In this document: piece after piece, positions 1-14,142 of the stretch | Position numbering within the stretch: the first letter of the stretch is position 1 | Layout: each line of letters starts with the position of its first letter | Source: Selaginella tamariscina | Lineage: Eukaryota; Streptophyta; Lycopodiopsida; Selaginellales; Selaginellaceae | Direction of reading: 5' to 3' | DNA: 64,000 nucleotides | Assembly (NCBI GenBank): GCA_003024785.1 | Contig: PUQB01000117.1 | Location: forward strand, 440,551 to 504,550 | Translations under genes and position numbers: made by a program | The notes under the pieces: generated by a model | What the model saw: only the letters and a program-made list of their open reading frames with translations | Told to the model about the DNA's origin: nothing | Database searches by the model: none

Positions 1-937
1 CCAAATGATTCTTTATAACACATACTTACACGCACGCACGCACGCACACGCACTGCATCTACGAAGAATATGCTTGATTCATTCTTCATGGATAAAACAT
101 GAATATACGTAAATGTTATTCAAAATACACAGTATATTTACCACACAAAAGTCGTGGTTTCCTAAGAGCTATTCCCAGTTGGTTCTGATTCATATGTTTA
201 TACAACTGCAGACATTGTCTTTTGCACCTTCGACTCCTTTTCACGTGGGATCATCATGGTAATATACATATAATATGTACATACGTATACACATATACAT
301 ATACGTCCCAGACATCGTTTTCCATCCTGCTGTATTTATCTTTTTATCTTTTAGTTATAGAACTTTATATTATCAAATCTTGTGATAGTCTCTACTAGTA
401 ACGCATTGACAGGCATATAAGACTTAACAGTTTAATACATGGAATAGCATAGTTCAACTTGAACAAGTACATTGCAGTACATGTTTTGATTAAATCGTTA
501 ATATATTCCACTAGATTTGGTACTCTGTAGTGTGTATACGTGTGTATGTGTGTATGTGTGTGGTTGGGGGCCCGAAATGAGCTGGGAACTTTAAATACTG
601 GTAGCTGTATAACTATAAATAATCATCTAACGACGAATGGTGTAACCACCACCTTTGCATGGAGCCCTAATTTCCTTTACACCTTTTTTGTTAAATAATA
701 TAAACCGTCAAAAACTTGAATGGTACCTGTCATCTTTTAATGCCATTTTCTCCACAAGGTGAAAATTGAATGCCCGTCTCACTTTGCCAGAAAGCTTGAT
801 TAGCAGTTGGTGTACCTTAATCCTGGAATCTAATCATGTCAGTAAACCAAGCTTTTTTATTAAAAAAAATCCCACTATAATCATGTTTGTCTCCACTCTG
901 TATAGTTACAGTAGTCACTAGCTTCCCTGTAGATCCA
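1..937. other. AT-rich upstream region without a recognisable gene
   Basis: No open reading frame with protein-like composition is seen on either strand. There is a short ACGC/CACG microsatellite near 32-52 and a GT-rich run near 530-560. The stretch just before 938 is the likely promoter and 5' leader of the P450 gene, but I see no unambiguous core promoter element. Confidence 0.5.
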
Positions 938-2756
938 ATGGCTATAATCGTCTTCATTTCAGCTGCATTCCTGTTTGTGTATTTGATTTTTCAAGTGCAG
1001 GGGATCTGCAGCGCATAAGAAGCTCCCTCCGGGACCGAAGCAATGGCCGGTTGTGGGAAATCTCCTGCAGATTGGTGCGTTCCCTCACAAGAGCATGATG
1101 CAGCTGACAGAGGAGTACGGTCCCCTGGTGTACCTGAAGCTCGGTGTGATAGACACAGTAGTGACGGACAGTCCTGCATTGGTGAGGGAGATTCTTATAA
1201 AGCAGGACCATGTGTTTGCGTCGAGGCCCGAGAACATTGCCTGCCAGTACTTCACATACAATGGAAAAGACATTGCGTTCGCCCCCTACGGGCCTCACTG
1301 GAGGAACATGCGGAAGATCTGTACGCTGGAGCTGCTGTCCCCCAAGAAGATTACATCGTTTCGAGAGGGAAGGAACGAGGAGTTAGAGAGCATGGTGCAG
1401 GGTGTGTATCAGGATCTTGCGAGCGGCAGAGCGACGGTGAACCTGAGGGATAAGTTTGCCACGCTCTCCTGCAACACACTCACTAGGATGCTACTGGGGA
1501 AGCGTTACTTCGGGCCGGGGAATGCCGGTCCCCAGGATGCAGCTGAGCATAAGAGTATGATATATGAAGGATTTGCGCTTGTGAATGCGTTCAATGTGGC
1601 TGATTACTTGCCGCTACTGAGACCATTCGATATACAGGGACACGAGAAGAAGATGAGGAAGATTATGCAGAGGACTGATGAGGTTTATGACCAGATTATC
1701 GAGGAGCACAGACAGAGGATTAAGGAGGGGATTAACGGCGGAGCTTTTTGGATGTTCTGCTGTCTGTACCCGGGGAGAACGGTGAAAAAGAGCTCTCTAC
1801 GACTATCATTAAGGCGATCATGATCGTAAGTACTGTTTTTCGTTTTTCTGGTTTTTTGCATATGATTCTTAGATCATTCTGATGGGTTTTATATTCTGTT
1901 TTCAATGTCTTAGATCGTGAAACGGATCGTCCGTTCTTTAGTTGCTCCTTTGATTAGCTTTATTACAGCAGATGCCCATTTATCGGTATTCATACTTAGG
2001 CGCGGGATACTAAAGGGAACTTTTTTGACTTGACCACACTATGGCAGCAGCATACTGAGTTGTTGTCCTTTTTCTTTGTTACAGGACATGCTGTCTGCTG
2101 GAACTGACACGTCGTCAGTGATCAGTGAGTGGGCAATGGCTGAGCTCGTCCGTCATCCACACGAATTAAAACAAAGTCCGTGATGAGATCGACAACGCGG
2201 TCGGACGGGAGCGTGCCGTTGAGGAGTCGGATCTGGTTAAACTTAACTACCTCAAGGCCGTCGTTAAAGAGATATTCCGTTTGCATCCAGTTGGTGCTTT
2301 TCTGATTCCTCACTTTTCTACTGAAGATACACATATTGCTGGGTATCACATTCCCAGGAATACACGCATTCTTATCAATACTTACTCTCTTGGACGGAGT
2401 CAGGCTGTATGGGGAGATCCATACGTGTTTAGGCCCGAGAGATTTGCAGGTACGTGTGTGCGTGAGTGGATGTGTGCGTGAGTGACTCAATATGATGTGT
2501 TTACAGGGAAAAAATGTGACCAGATTGTGGAGTTAATGGACCCAGATTGTAGAGTGGTGCCATTCGGAGCGGGGAGGAGAAGCTGTCCAGGAGCGGGACT
2601 AGGTGGATGCATGGTTCTCATGGGTCTTGCCAGGATGATACAGAGTTTCGAGTGGAGCGAGCCGGAAGGCGGCATCGATCGACAGAGCGTACTGGTTTTA
2701 CTATCCTAGATAAGCCACTCCAACTGGTGGCAAAGCCAAGAATGTGTACATGCTGA
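938..2756 (+). CDS. Cytochrome P450, CYP703-like, three exons, with frame breaks
   Basis: Exons are 938-1825, 2085-2449 and 2507-2756, each bounded by GT-AG. The ATG at 938 opens a hydrophobic membrane anchor and is followed by the proline-rich hinge (KLPPGPKQWPVVGN, from about 1017). The oxygen-binding I-helix motif AGTDTSS is at 2097-2117, the ExxR motif (EIFR) at 2269-2280, and the haem loop FGAGRRSCPG at 2563-2592 with its ligand cysteine at 2584-2586. N-terminal and C-terminal segments (QDHVFASRP, MLLGKRYFGPG, MVLMGLARM) most resemble CYP703, the family that hydroxylates medium-chain fatty acids for sporopollenin precursors on the ER; that assignment is from memory. Four one-base frame breaks are needed: near 990-1010, in a T run near 1745, in an A run near 2167, and near 2690. 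Three key motifs are intact, so sequencing indels are at least as likely as a pseudogene. An AATAAA signal lies near 2806. Confidence 0.75.
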
Positions 2757-2968
2757 GTGAGCACAAAAATATTCTTTTTCCTTCCATTAGTTAACCAGCT
2801 AGTTCAATAAAGTCTATATACTTATCTATACACATATATATGGGACTGGAACAAGTTAAGATAAAAACTTAGCTGGGTTTTTTGATTTTGTATAATCAAA
2901 CAAACAGAGTAAGCACAATACAGTAAATTAAAGGAAAAAACTTACTTAAGGGGCGACACAGACCTCAA

Positions 2969-3746
2969 TCACTTGCCGGTGTTCATCATGAGCGTTATGT
3001 TGTCGCCCTTAAGCAGAATACGTCCCAGCGGCTTGCGGGTCTTCCTCTTGAGCGAGATCTCATATGCATCGTCCAGCACCAGGTTCATGTACTCATCAAA
3101 CCCTATGATCCTTCCTTCTATCCTCAAATCCTTCTGCTCAAACAGCCATACCTACACCACTTATATACATTAATTATCACTCACACAGATCTCTCTCTGT
3201 GTGTGTGTGTGTGTGTGTGATGAATCGTGTGCATAATATGCATGCAACATGTATACATATACTCTGTGCTGACAAGTTCAAATACTATGTTCTCCTTTTA
3301 TAATTGTGTATATATACTACACTTTGCAGTCTATTAAATATATAGCGATACATATTTACTTAAACACTATGATTATTTGATACAAATTCTATTAAATTTA
3401 TGAATAAACACTAACCTCAGCGTCTATTAGATATATAGTGTGTACCATATGTGAGTTGTTCTCTTTTAGTATATACATTTTCAAACACTATTCTATCCTA
3501 TGAACTGCATTGAATCTGAAATTTATTTATGACCGGTCATGCTTAAAATCAGATGAATGAATAAAAATTCACAATTTTCACATCAAATTACATGATTTTA
3601 ACATCTAAATCACAACGAAAACAAGCATAATCACGGCGATGAAGTATCAAGTTAAACAAGACCTGGATTGTCGCCTTGCTCTGTAAGAAACGGAAGATGA
3701 GATTGATGGGCTGTGTCATAATCCTCTGGACTTTGGAGGTCGCCAT
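2969..3746 (-). CDS. SmE: Small nuclear ribonucleoprotein SmE
   Basis: Two exons, 3663-3746 (28 codons) and 2969-3151 (60 codons plus stop), join in phase 0 to give 88 residues, the usual length of SmE. Start is the ATG at 3744-3746. The Sm fold is readable: [18 protein letters not shown], then [13 protein letters not shown] (Sm1), [13 protein letters not shown], and the Sm2 end [15 protein letters not shown] followed by TGK. SmE is one of seven Sm proteins forming the ring around U1, U2, U4 and U5 snRNAs in spliceosomal snRNP assembly. This is one of few genes here with no frame break. It is divergent from the deformylase gene across 143 bp. The intron is about 510 bp and AT-rich with a GT microsatellite. 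Confidence 0.95.
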
Positions 3747-3889
3747 GGCTGCTGCTCCCAATGCGCCTTGTCTGAAGACCGAAAGAACCCTAGCCCTAGG
3801 TCAATGAAACCCTTAAAATTAATATAGCCCTAACACAGCGCACTCTTATTAAGGTCATTAAGGGCAAGTAAATACAGAGAGCCCTAGCT
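3747..3889. promoter_or_regulatory. Short bidirectional promoter between SmE and peptide deformylase
   Basis: Only 143 bp separate the two divergent start codons. The segment contains telo-box-like words (AACCCTAGCCCTAGG near 3787 and AGCCCTAAC near 3826), a motif class often found upstream of plant translation and RNA-processing genes. Shared regulation is inference from the layout. Confidence 0.55.
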
Positions 3890-5465
<1,576 letters not shown>

Positions 5466-5941
5466 TATACATATGCATTTCATAGTTACCGGTTCGATTC
5501 TGTTCCGTGTAAAAAGTGCACTTAGGTTCGATTCCGTTCTTTGCGCTCCGTTTTCAACTGGAATAACTTACCTCAAGTTCAGCTGATCCACTTAGGGTTA
5601 CTATTCTATATGGAACACACTTATCCTTCGAGGTACGCTTTTCCACTGTCTTACTTGTGTATATATACACGCACTCGATTTCTTATCAACTTACAGCTGA
5701 TCTATCGACTTCTACACTCTGAAGCTCACGTTTCAAATTCTACATTCTATTTCTGGATATAAAATGCTAAGAGCTAACTGGTTCAAATATAGTAAGTTTT
5801 TTCCCAGTCCTCGAATATACACGCGTCCAGACACATTTACATACGTACATATATATGTACACACACGCGTATGCATAGTGCATATTACACCACGTGTAAT
5901 AATTATGCTGAAATATTTTTTAAGTGTGTTTAAGTTTGCAG
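5466..5941. other. Intergenic or 5' leader region between deformylase and coiled-coil gene
   Basis: No clear exon. A 12-base word (AGGTTCGATTCC-like) occurs twice near 5490 and 5524, and a CACGTG-containing word lies near 5890. An ATG at 5764 followed by a GT donor could be the first coding exon of the next gene, but its phase does not fit the next exon as written. Confidence 0.4.
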
Positions 5942-7057
5942 ATTGTATATAAAGAGAAATGGATCAGCGGCTTTGCCATTGAACTACTATTGTAGAAGTG
6001 CTAGGTTATGTCTCAAGAAAGCAGACTTTGCACGAAAAGCTGGACAGCATTCAGATGAGCTCTTGCATCTAAAGAAGTTTGAAAACCTCTTATTATCAAC
6101 TATACCACGGCACCCGAACTACCATCTGAATAGAGGTATGCATATATCTATATGTATTGTTGTAGTGTGACATAGATAAGAAGTCTAGACAAAACGAATT
6201 TGAAGTCAAGTGATCAAGTTGCTAATACATGCAAAGTTAAGCATACATATCACATACATACACACATGATACATGTGTGCGCGTGGCACAATCTTATTAC
6301 ATGCTGCAGGGGAAAGTCAGATTGCGGACCTTCAAATCATACTTGTAGATGTAGAGAAGAGATACGCACACTGGAGACAGAGCTTCATGGGAGAGGATCC
6401 TCACTTTCCCCAACAGAACAACTTCCAAGCCGAAGCCTCCCAGATCTTCATCCTTGAAAACTACACGCAAGTTGAGCTCTGTGGACCCGGTTAGTAAGTT
6501 TAAGTTTATTGTATATATATACCGTATAGATGACTATGTATATACTGTATATATTGATTGAAAGAGTTAACAGTCCCCTAGGAAGACTAGGAAGAGTGTG
6601 AGGAAGAGTACCACAAAGAAACGTGAGAAATGGGAAGATTGGTCTACGAGACTTAGCCAGACACCTCCTAGGAAGCGTATATCTTCATCTCCACATTTGC
6701 TCACAAAGTCACCCACTAGGAGGAAGAGCAGGAGTCCTAGGAGCCCGCGAAGAACCACAGCAGGTATGTGTGTGTATATGCGTGGGGTCTGTATATGTGT
6801 GTGTCTATAATACATATTAGTTAAACAGGTTCAAAGTACTGGGAAAGTTCTGTTTCACACAGAACCTGTGCAAACTGTGGACATGATCATGAACCGGAAG
6901 ATACACCCCGTTGGATGTACAGTGATGCGGATAGAGCAGGAACAGATAGGCTTCGTGATCTTTCAAGGAAGTTATTATACAGAGAAAGCTCTCGTAGTCC
7001 CATTTCACGAGCACTAGCACCTCTCGAGGTATAATTGCTATAGTGTGTCTATATATG

Positions 7058-7092
<35 letters not shown>

Positions 7093-7394
7093 GTGAAGTT
7101 TGCAACATTCCAATACTCCTTGTATGCAGCCCTTTATTAACGAGGGTCCTACATATATGTATATATGTACGTATGCATGTGTGTGTGTATGTAATCAAAG
7201 TAACAGTTAGTTTTATTGTATTATGCAGGATGATTTTATCAACCTTCAGGCACTTGTGATTGAATTAAAAGGTTCATTCGAAGGTTTCAAATTGAGGTTT
7301 GATGAAGAAGGCAGATTGTGGAGGTCTAGAACAGAAGGACTTGAAAAGGATTTGCAGTACATTCGACATGACATGGAGGTACATTCATGTGTGC

Positions 7395-7472
<78 letters not shown>

Positions 7473-10237
7473 ATATATATATATATATATATATCTGTGT
7501 GTGTGTTTTGTGTATGTATGTATTATGTATCTGCATATGTAAACACGTTTTTATACGCATTTGTTTATGCAGGTGGACATGCTGGCTATTAAGAGGAGTA
7601 TACGGGACGAAGTTAAGAAGGGGTTAGACGGTTTAACAAATGATTTGTCTGCAGCCGAGGATTTGTGGGCATTGAGTGAAGTTCAAAAGAAGGAGAAGCT
7701 GCAGAATGTACGTGAAGAGTCTTCTGCTATGATGGAGGACTTCAAGGACAGGATGAACTTCTCCTTCGTAGAAACAAAGGTAATCTACACTATATTATAT
7801 ATACACATACACACTTATATGAAGTATACATTTGTATACATATATAGAACGTGTATCTGTTCTCATATTATATATAAACCCACCTACTCTTGCGTATCTG
7901 TATATAAACACATCGGTGATATAGTTCACATAGAGGGTCTATCTAGTGGATGTACGTGAAGAATATTTCACACATTATATAGCATGGACATATATGTTAG
8001 CATATAGGTCTGTATCCACACCAGAAGATACGTATTGGATAAGATTTTACTTCGTTATACACAAGATGTACGACATAAACATACATGTCTAATTCACACA
8101 CACACACACACACACATATATGTGTATGATATATATATACAGTTATATATTGTATGTTTTTCAGTGTGCATACTATTCTGCAGGCTTTGCTCCTGAAGAA
8201 TGTAGATGAGAAGATTGCTAATTCGATGGTGGGAATTAAATCGAGTTTAAGATCGGACTTTGAGATTTTGGAGCTGGGAATTGCGCGGGACGTAGAGGAT
8301 ATGAAGCGGGAAATGATGTCCAAGTGCGAGTCTTTCCTTCCAGAGGTGGAACTAGCGGGAATAGGCGGGAAACAGAGGGTTGAATCCTTGATTAAGGAGG
8401 GTCTCGAGAAGTTCCTGCCGCAGAAGCTGGATAACCTGGTCGGGAAAGAGAGGACTCTGACTGAGATGAAGGAAGCCGTGTGCTTGCTGTGGAAGGAGGT
8501 CGAGGCTCTCTCAAAGTCTAAGAAATCTGTTGGTAAACTTGTGTGTGTGTGTGTGTGCGCGCGCGCGCGCGTGTTTGTCTGTTAGAGAATGTACCTTAAC
8601 CTGGCGTGTGTCTTTGTGTGCAACTACAATCATTTATACTTCCAACGATCTTCACATTTTGTTCTATAATTATTTCCATATACGTATGCTATGTAAGTCG
8701 CATCACAACCTCTCTCTCTCTCTCTTCATAATTGGTTCCTAAAACTAGATACTTACATGCCCTCACCAGTTTATCTATATATACGTCTGCGTGTCGAGAG
8801 AGGCAAGGAGCGATTCTCATTACATCTGAGATATGTATGTTTGTTGCAGGTTCTGTAAAGATACTGCATAATGTGTTTAAATGTAGCATGTATGTTTTCC
8901 TATCTGTATGTGTGGGCGTGTTCTGTATATCTGCAACTGGATGTATACATTGATATGCATACTTATACATGTGTATTATGTAGAGGATCTGAAGCGAGGG
9001 ATTGAATCTGAAGAAGCTGGAAAGGGATACATTAGACAAGCAATGGACAGTTGCTTTCCCATAAAGGACACTGCAATGGACAGATGCTTTCCTGTAAAGG
9101 ACACAGCAAAGGAGAGATCCATAAACGAAGTCAAGGAGGAGCTCCGTACACTCTGGACCGAAGTTGACTTGATCGGCCAACGGAAGAAGGACGAGGTCAA
9201 TGATGATGGCGAACAGATTAAGAAGCAGCTGCACTATGTACGGAAGGAGGCTATGCAGGCTCGTGTGGAGATTGACGACGTGAAGAAGGATATTGTGGGA
9301 TTGAAGAGAAACCTTGGGGACCTTGAGTTCAAGCTTCTGCATGTTCAGGGACTACCCCAGCTTTTGAATAACATTGAGGGCCAAAAGCAAAGTGGATGGT
9401 GCACTTTCCTTTCATCGAAAAGGTATGTATACACGTACAAATACATGTCATATTCATGCATACACACGTATTGCATATGTGACAATGCCATCTTAGTACA
9501 CAAAGATATACTAAGCTCTGTGTTTGTGCGTGTCTGTCTGTCCATATACCTGCATCTCAGGGCCTCCTATATATACTCCTCTTGTATATACTTTCTTGTA
9601 TGTACACTTTTAAATCCCCTGTGTGTGTGTCTATTATCTATCTATATGTTTTGACATGCATACGCATTGTGTTATTTTGTGTGTTCAGGAGAAGAATTTA
9701 GCTATAACTGCGGCCTCGGATGCTGCCTCAGCAGCGTCAAAGGCTGGGCAAATGGTGGAAGATGTCATTGTTCTGTGAGCTCTGAGAAAATAGCTGCACG
9801 CAGGAAGAGTTGTGAGTTTCAAGAGTCACTTGCTATGGAGAAGGACATGGTTGCTGAGTCAGCTAGTGTAGTTCTTTCTGAAGTCAAAAAGAAAGTCACT
9901 GCATCTCCAGGTAAACATATTAGCTATATGCACAGTACACAAAGGTCTGTGTGTGTGTGGTGTAAGAATGTTGTCTGTTGTTCAGGAGAGTCTTGAGCAA
10001 GATATATGCAAAGTAAAAGAATCATTTGCAACAGAAGTGAAGGAGGATGAGCATGGACTTGAACCAGGAGAAGGACTATGCCACTTCCGAAGTGAGAGAG
10101 TTTCAAAAGAGCTTGAAGGATGCATTTGCCGCCCTGGAGAAGGAACGGGATGCTGCCAGCTGTGCTGCCTCTGAAATTACAGCCCTTGCCGAAAAGGCTG
10201 AAGGTCTTGTCTCAAAGTTCAAAGATGGTATGTATAT

Positions 10238-10268
<31 letters not shown>

Positions 10269-12124
10269 CTGAGAGAGAGAGAGAGAGAGAGGACAGATGT
10301 GTCTGCTGTGTTTGAATACGCACAATGTTTTCGTGTGACTAAAGCGGTTAAAGTTGACTCTTAATCCCTCTGATGAGAGCAAACATACGTATTACAATTG
10401 ACTTACACGAGGCAAGTCAGTTTTAATGTTAGAGAGAGAAAGGGAGAGAGAGCTGTATATATATATAATGTAAACTGTATATACATATATATTATGTATA
10501 TATGCAATTTTCATGTGTATAGATATTGTAGCCTATACACATGTACATACATAATTATGTATGCATACATACACACTATGCATAGGTCTGCATGCATGTA
10601 TGTAGCTCTACCTACACACAGATTCAAATGCATATTTGTTTGGAGAGAGAGAGAGAGAGATTTTGAAAATGCAATAGCATTTATATAATTTTCCATGTTA
10701 GATACATGTGGATACTTTATATAGGTAAGTATATTAAAGCTGCTATACACTCTCATTGACATCGTACTTTTACCTAGAATGCATACAAAGTATATTTTGG
10801 AAAACTACACACTCGTACTTATATGTTACACAAAGTATAAAGGTGTACTTCGGATTTTATGTATCCCAAGTGATGCTCAAATTAGTTATAATGTTCAGTT
10901 TTAACTATACATACTTACACAAACACACACGCACACGAACACGAACACGAACACACACACACACACAGAGTGACGTGCACACACAGGCGGAGCTGTTGTG
11001 GCTGTGCTCCAAACGGAGACGGACTTAGACTGGAGGGGAAAGGACGAGTCTCTTGTAAGGAATTTGATGATTCTCGAGTCGAGGATAAAACAGGCTTCAA
11101 TGAACAGTCTACTTTAAAAGAGAAGATGAATGACACCAACAAAAGAGTGAGAAAACTAGAAAATGTTCAGGTTAGTAACATAATGATATATTTTACATTG
11201 GTGTGTGTGTGTGTGCGTGCCTGTCTGTGTGTGTGTGTGTTAGTTCTACTATTACATTCATACAAGTATAACGGAGATGTATTTTAGAACTTTTTTGTAC
11301 TTCATACACACGTTAGATACGTAGTACTATATGGAGTCCACAACATAATGTGCTCAGTAGATAACAAGGCCGTTTTTTATTGTTTAAATACCATCGTAGA
11401 TGATCAATATGATATATTGAGAATATGTTACTGATACAAATGTCTTAGAGTGCCGGAGCTACTATGTTAAACATATGTATATGAGTATATTATATTTATA
11501 TATGAAGATTACAATCTTGCGAACTAAATAATTAGATACAATCAATATGACTCTATATAAATTATGTTGAGAAATATATATATGTATGTGTATATGCGTG
11601 TGTGTATCTATGTGCATATATGTATATCTATATAGAGTAGATTATCATATATAATTAATATATTAATGTATAATGCAGGCTAATTTTGTACTCACGGTAA
11701 ACGAACTGAAGGGATTAGAGAAGTCGGCTGCTGTGTTGATACCTAAGTTTGAGACTGCAGGCGTGGTATTGAAAGAGCTGGAGAGACGAGTCGGCTTATT
11801 AGAGGCTCCTCCGGGACTACTACTACTGGTACCCCTGGTGGGTAAAAGGAAGAGGGTAAAATCTCCAGTTCCCGGTGGCAAGAGTTTCGATTCCAAGTTT
11901 TTGATGCTCGAGAATCGGATTGATCATGTTGCATCAGCTACGTACACCAACTTAAGGTATGCATACGCATGTAATACACACGCACACACATCTCTCTGTC
12001 TCTCGACCTATTATCTAAGTACATATGTCTATATAGAGACACTTAGCGTACTAAACGACGTAACATTGTTTGAAATATTATTAATAAACTCCACAAATGT
12101 GCATAGATAGTGTGTGTGTGTGTG

Positions 12125-12207
<83 letters not shown>

Positions 12208-13325
12208 CATGCGTGAGCATACAGATGTATCTACATGTGTATACACACGTCACATATATGTTCTTGCAGAATACTGGATACTAAAGTGGAGAAACTAAGC
12301 AGCGGCGTACAAACAGCGTTAGACGGGACAACTGCGATTGACAACAAGTGCAGCGCTTTGGGAGAGGAAGTGGTGCGTGTGTTTCGTATGTTTTTGACTG
12401 CTCGCAAACAGCAACCACAACAGCCACAACCCGAGAAGAAAGCAATCACGCCGATTGCAAGCAGGAAACGCCAACAGAGATGGGATACGTCGGGCCCCTT
12501 AACACCTGCCAACAGGTGTTATATATATATATATATATATATGCACATATTTACACACACCCATTAATATGTATATATAAATATATATATGCACCTGTAT
12601 ATACATATTTACGCACACAGGCACACACACATATTCACGCCTACACACTTAATTACAATTAACTTAGCCAAGAATTTATGAGACATACATATAGTCAACA
12701 CATACACCACACACGCATATGAGCGTTAACTAGCGTGATATGCCAACAGGTGTATATGTTGTAATACGGGGAACAGGTGGACACAACCGTCTGATACAAT
12801 GGTACACAGGAATCCCAAATGCCCCCAACATCCTGATTACAAGAACAGAGAAGTTCGCAAAATTAATGTCCGCCTTGGACCAGAGATTTGCGCAGTCAGA
12901 AGTGGTAATCTGTGTGTGTGTGTGTATGCTTGTAAATATCAGCTGCCTATTGTTAGTTAGTTATTTAACTAAGATATAATGATCATAACAATGACATATA
13001 GATAAGTTTACACACACACACACGCACATCCTATATGCGTGTGTGTGTGTTGTATATATTTGCAGAGTCTCCGCTACACTGCACAATACACACATCACCA
13101 ACAAAGCAACTGAGGAGTGACTCACCAGTTCATTGTACAATTACAACAACGGGCTCACCAACAAAGCAAAACCAGGTTAGTCTATTGGATATTCTTGATA
13201 ATGAGGTTGCTAAACTCGCGGAAGAAGAAGAGAATATTCCTGATGATAATGGAATCAGAGAGGATGGAGCTGCTAATTTTAGGCTTGAGTCTGGTAGGAT
13301 TCATGTTAATGTTAGACACGCTTAA
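5942..13325 (+). CDS. Large multi-exon coiled-coil protein of unknown function
   Basis: I do not recognise the family. Supported exons (GT-AG) are 5942-6135, 6310-6493, 6574-6763, 6829-7028, 7229-7378, 7573-7779, 8184-8532, 8984-9422, 9689-9910, 9986-10227, 10987-11170, 11679-11956, 12270-12515, about 12748 or 12775-12905, and 13066-13325. The start codon is not resolved. The protein begins with a helical segment, then a basic Ser/Pro region (SPTRRKSRSPRSPRR), then a short Cys/His patch (CANCGHDHE), then several hundred residues of heptad-like coiled coil rich in Lys, Glu and Leu. Near the end is a Gln/Pro/Lys-rich basic segment and a small duplicated motif (SPLHCTI...SPTKQ, SPVHCTI...SPTKQ) before an acidic tail (NVRHA stop). 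At least four exons change frame internally (near 6350-6480, 9400, 9775, 10045 and 11110), so the polypeptide is a reconstruction. A structural or cytoskeletal scaffold is plausible from composition only. Confidence 0.65.
7396..7506. repeat. (CT)n(TA)n(TG)n compound microsatellite in an intron
   Basis: About 70 bp of CT repeats begin close to the splice donor at 7379, followed by about 24 bp of TA and a short GT run. Confidence 0.95.
12107..12207. repeat. Self-complementary (GT)(CT)(TA)(GA) microsatellite in an intron
   Basis: The order CT run, TA run, GA run from about 12125 to 12191 makes the tract its own reverse complement, so the transcript could fold into a long hairpin. It sits in the intron between the 11679-11956 and 12270-12515 exons. 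Confidence 0.9.
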
Positions 13326-14142
13326 TGTATATTTTCTGTTAAATTAAAATCTCGTTTAGGAAGTTCTAAATTTTGTTTCTCAACATTAAGAAATCATTTA
13401 AAAAATTTATTTAACAGTATACGAGGTCCGTTTGATTGTTTATACATAGCCACATGTATATGCATATTAGAGATTGTATATATATGCGTGTGTAATGCAT
13501 ACACTAAAAGTTAAATTGTTTCTGTTTCTGTGTGTGTGCGTGTGTACGTATGTATGAAATATGTATTTCTTCATAAGTTTTTAACGTTTCTAAATCACCG
13601 CAATTACATTTTAATATGTTATTTATAATTACTAATTATTTTTGTCGGTAACACACACAAGTAAATAGCTCGTAATATATAAATACAATTTAAACTTATA
13701 TTTATAGCTTGTTTGATAAATATACACATGTACATGAATACATAAATGAATGATCTAATCTCAAAAGTGAGGGTTGTATAAAATTATATATATAGGAATT
13801 AATTTCTCTTCAAAAACTCACACACGCACGCACGCACACAAACACACAAATACGTGTATTCATGACCAATTGGGCAAAAACTACCACAATACACACGTCC
13901 ATGTGCTTGTGAGTTGTAAATCCGCGTGTATAAAGGGGGTTCATTCATATAAGAGATTTACTTTACAAATAAAACTTACAGCAGAACACACACAACGATA
14001 TATACAGATACATACACATATATAATAAAAAGGTAATAAATTAGATAGGGTAATGTACACTTGTATATAATAAGAGTGACATACATAAATTTGTTGAAAC
14101 CCAAAAGAGCTTGCCTTGTTCGAAACCTTGCAAGTAATCACG
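13326..14142. other. Intergenic region between convergent genes
   Basis: AT-rich with scattered GT/CA microsatellites and no exon-like sequence. It lies between the 3' end of the coiled-coil gene and the 3' end of the S5 gene and should contain both polyadenylation regions. Confidence 0.6.

Noticed and set aside
7299-7592. Open frames running through CT/TA microsatellites (also near 4200, 5100, 12150 and 26200)
   Set aside because: Repetitive Ser-Leu, Tyr-Ile or Arg-Glu translations arise from dinucleotide runs, and real splice donors precede them.
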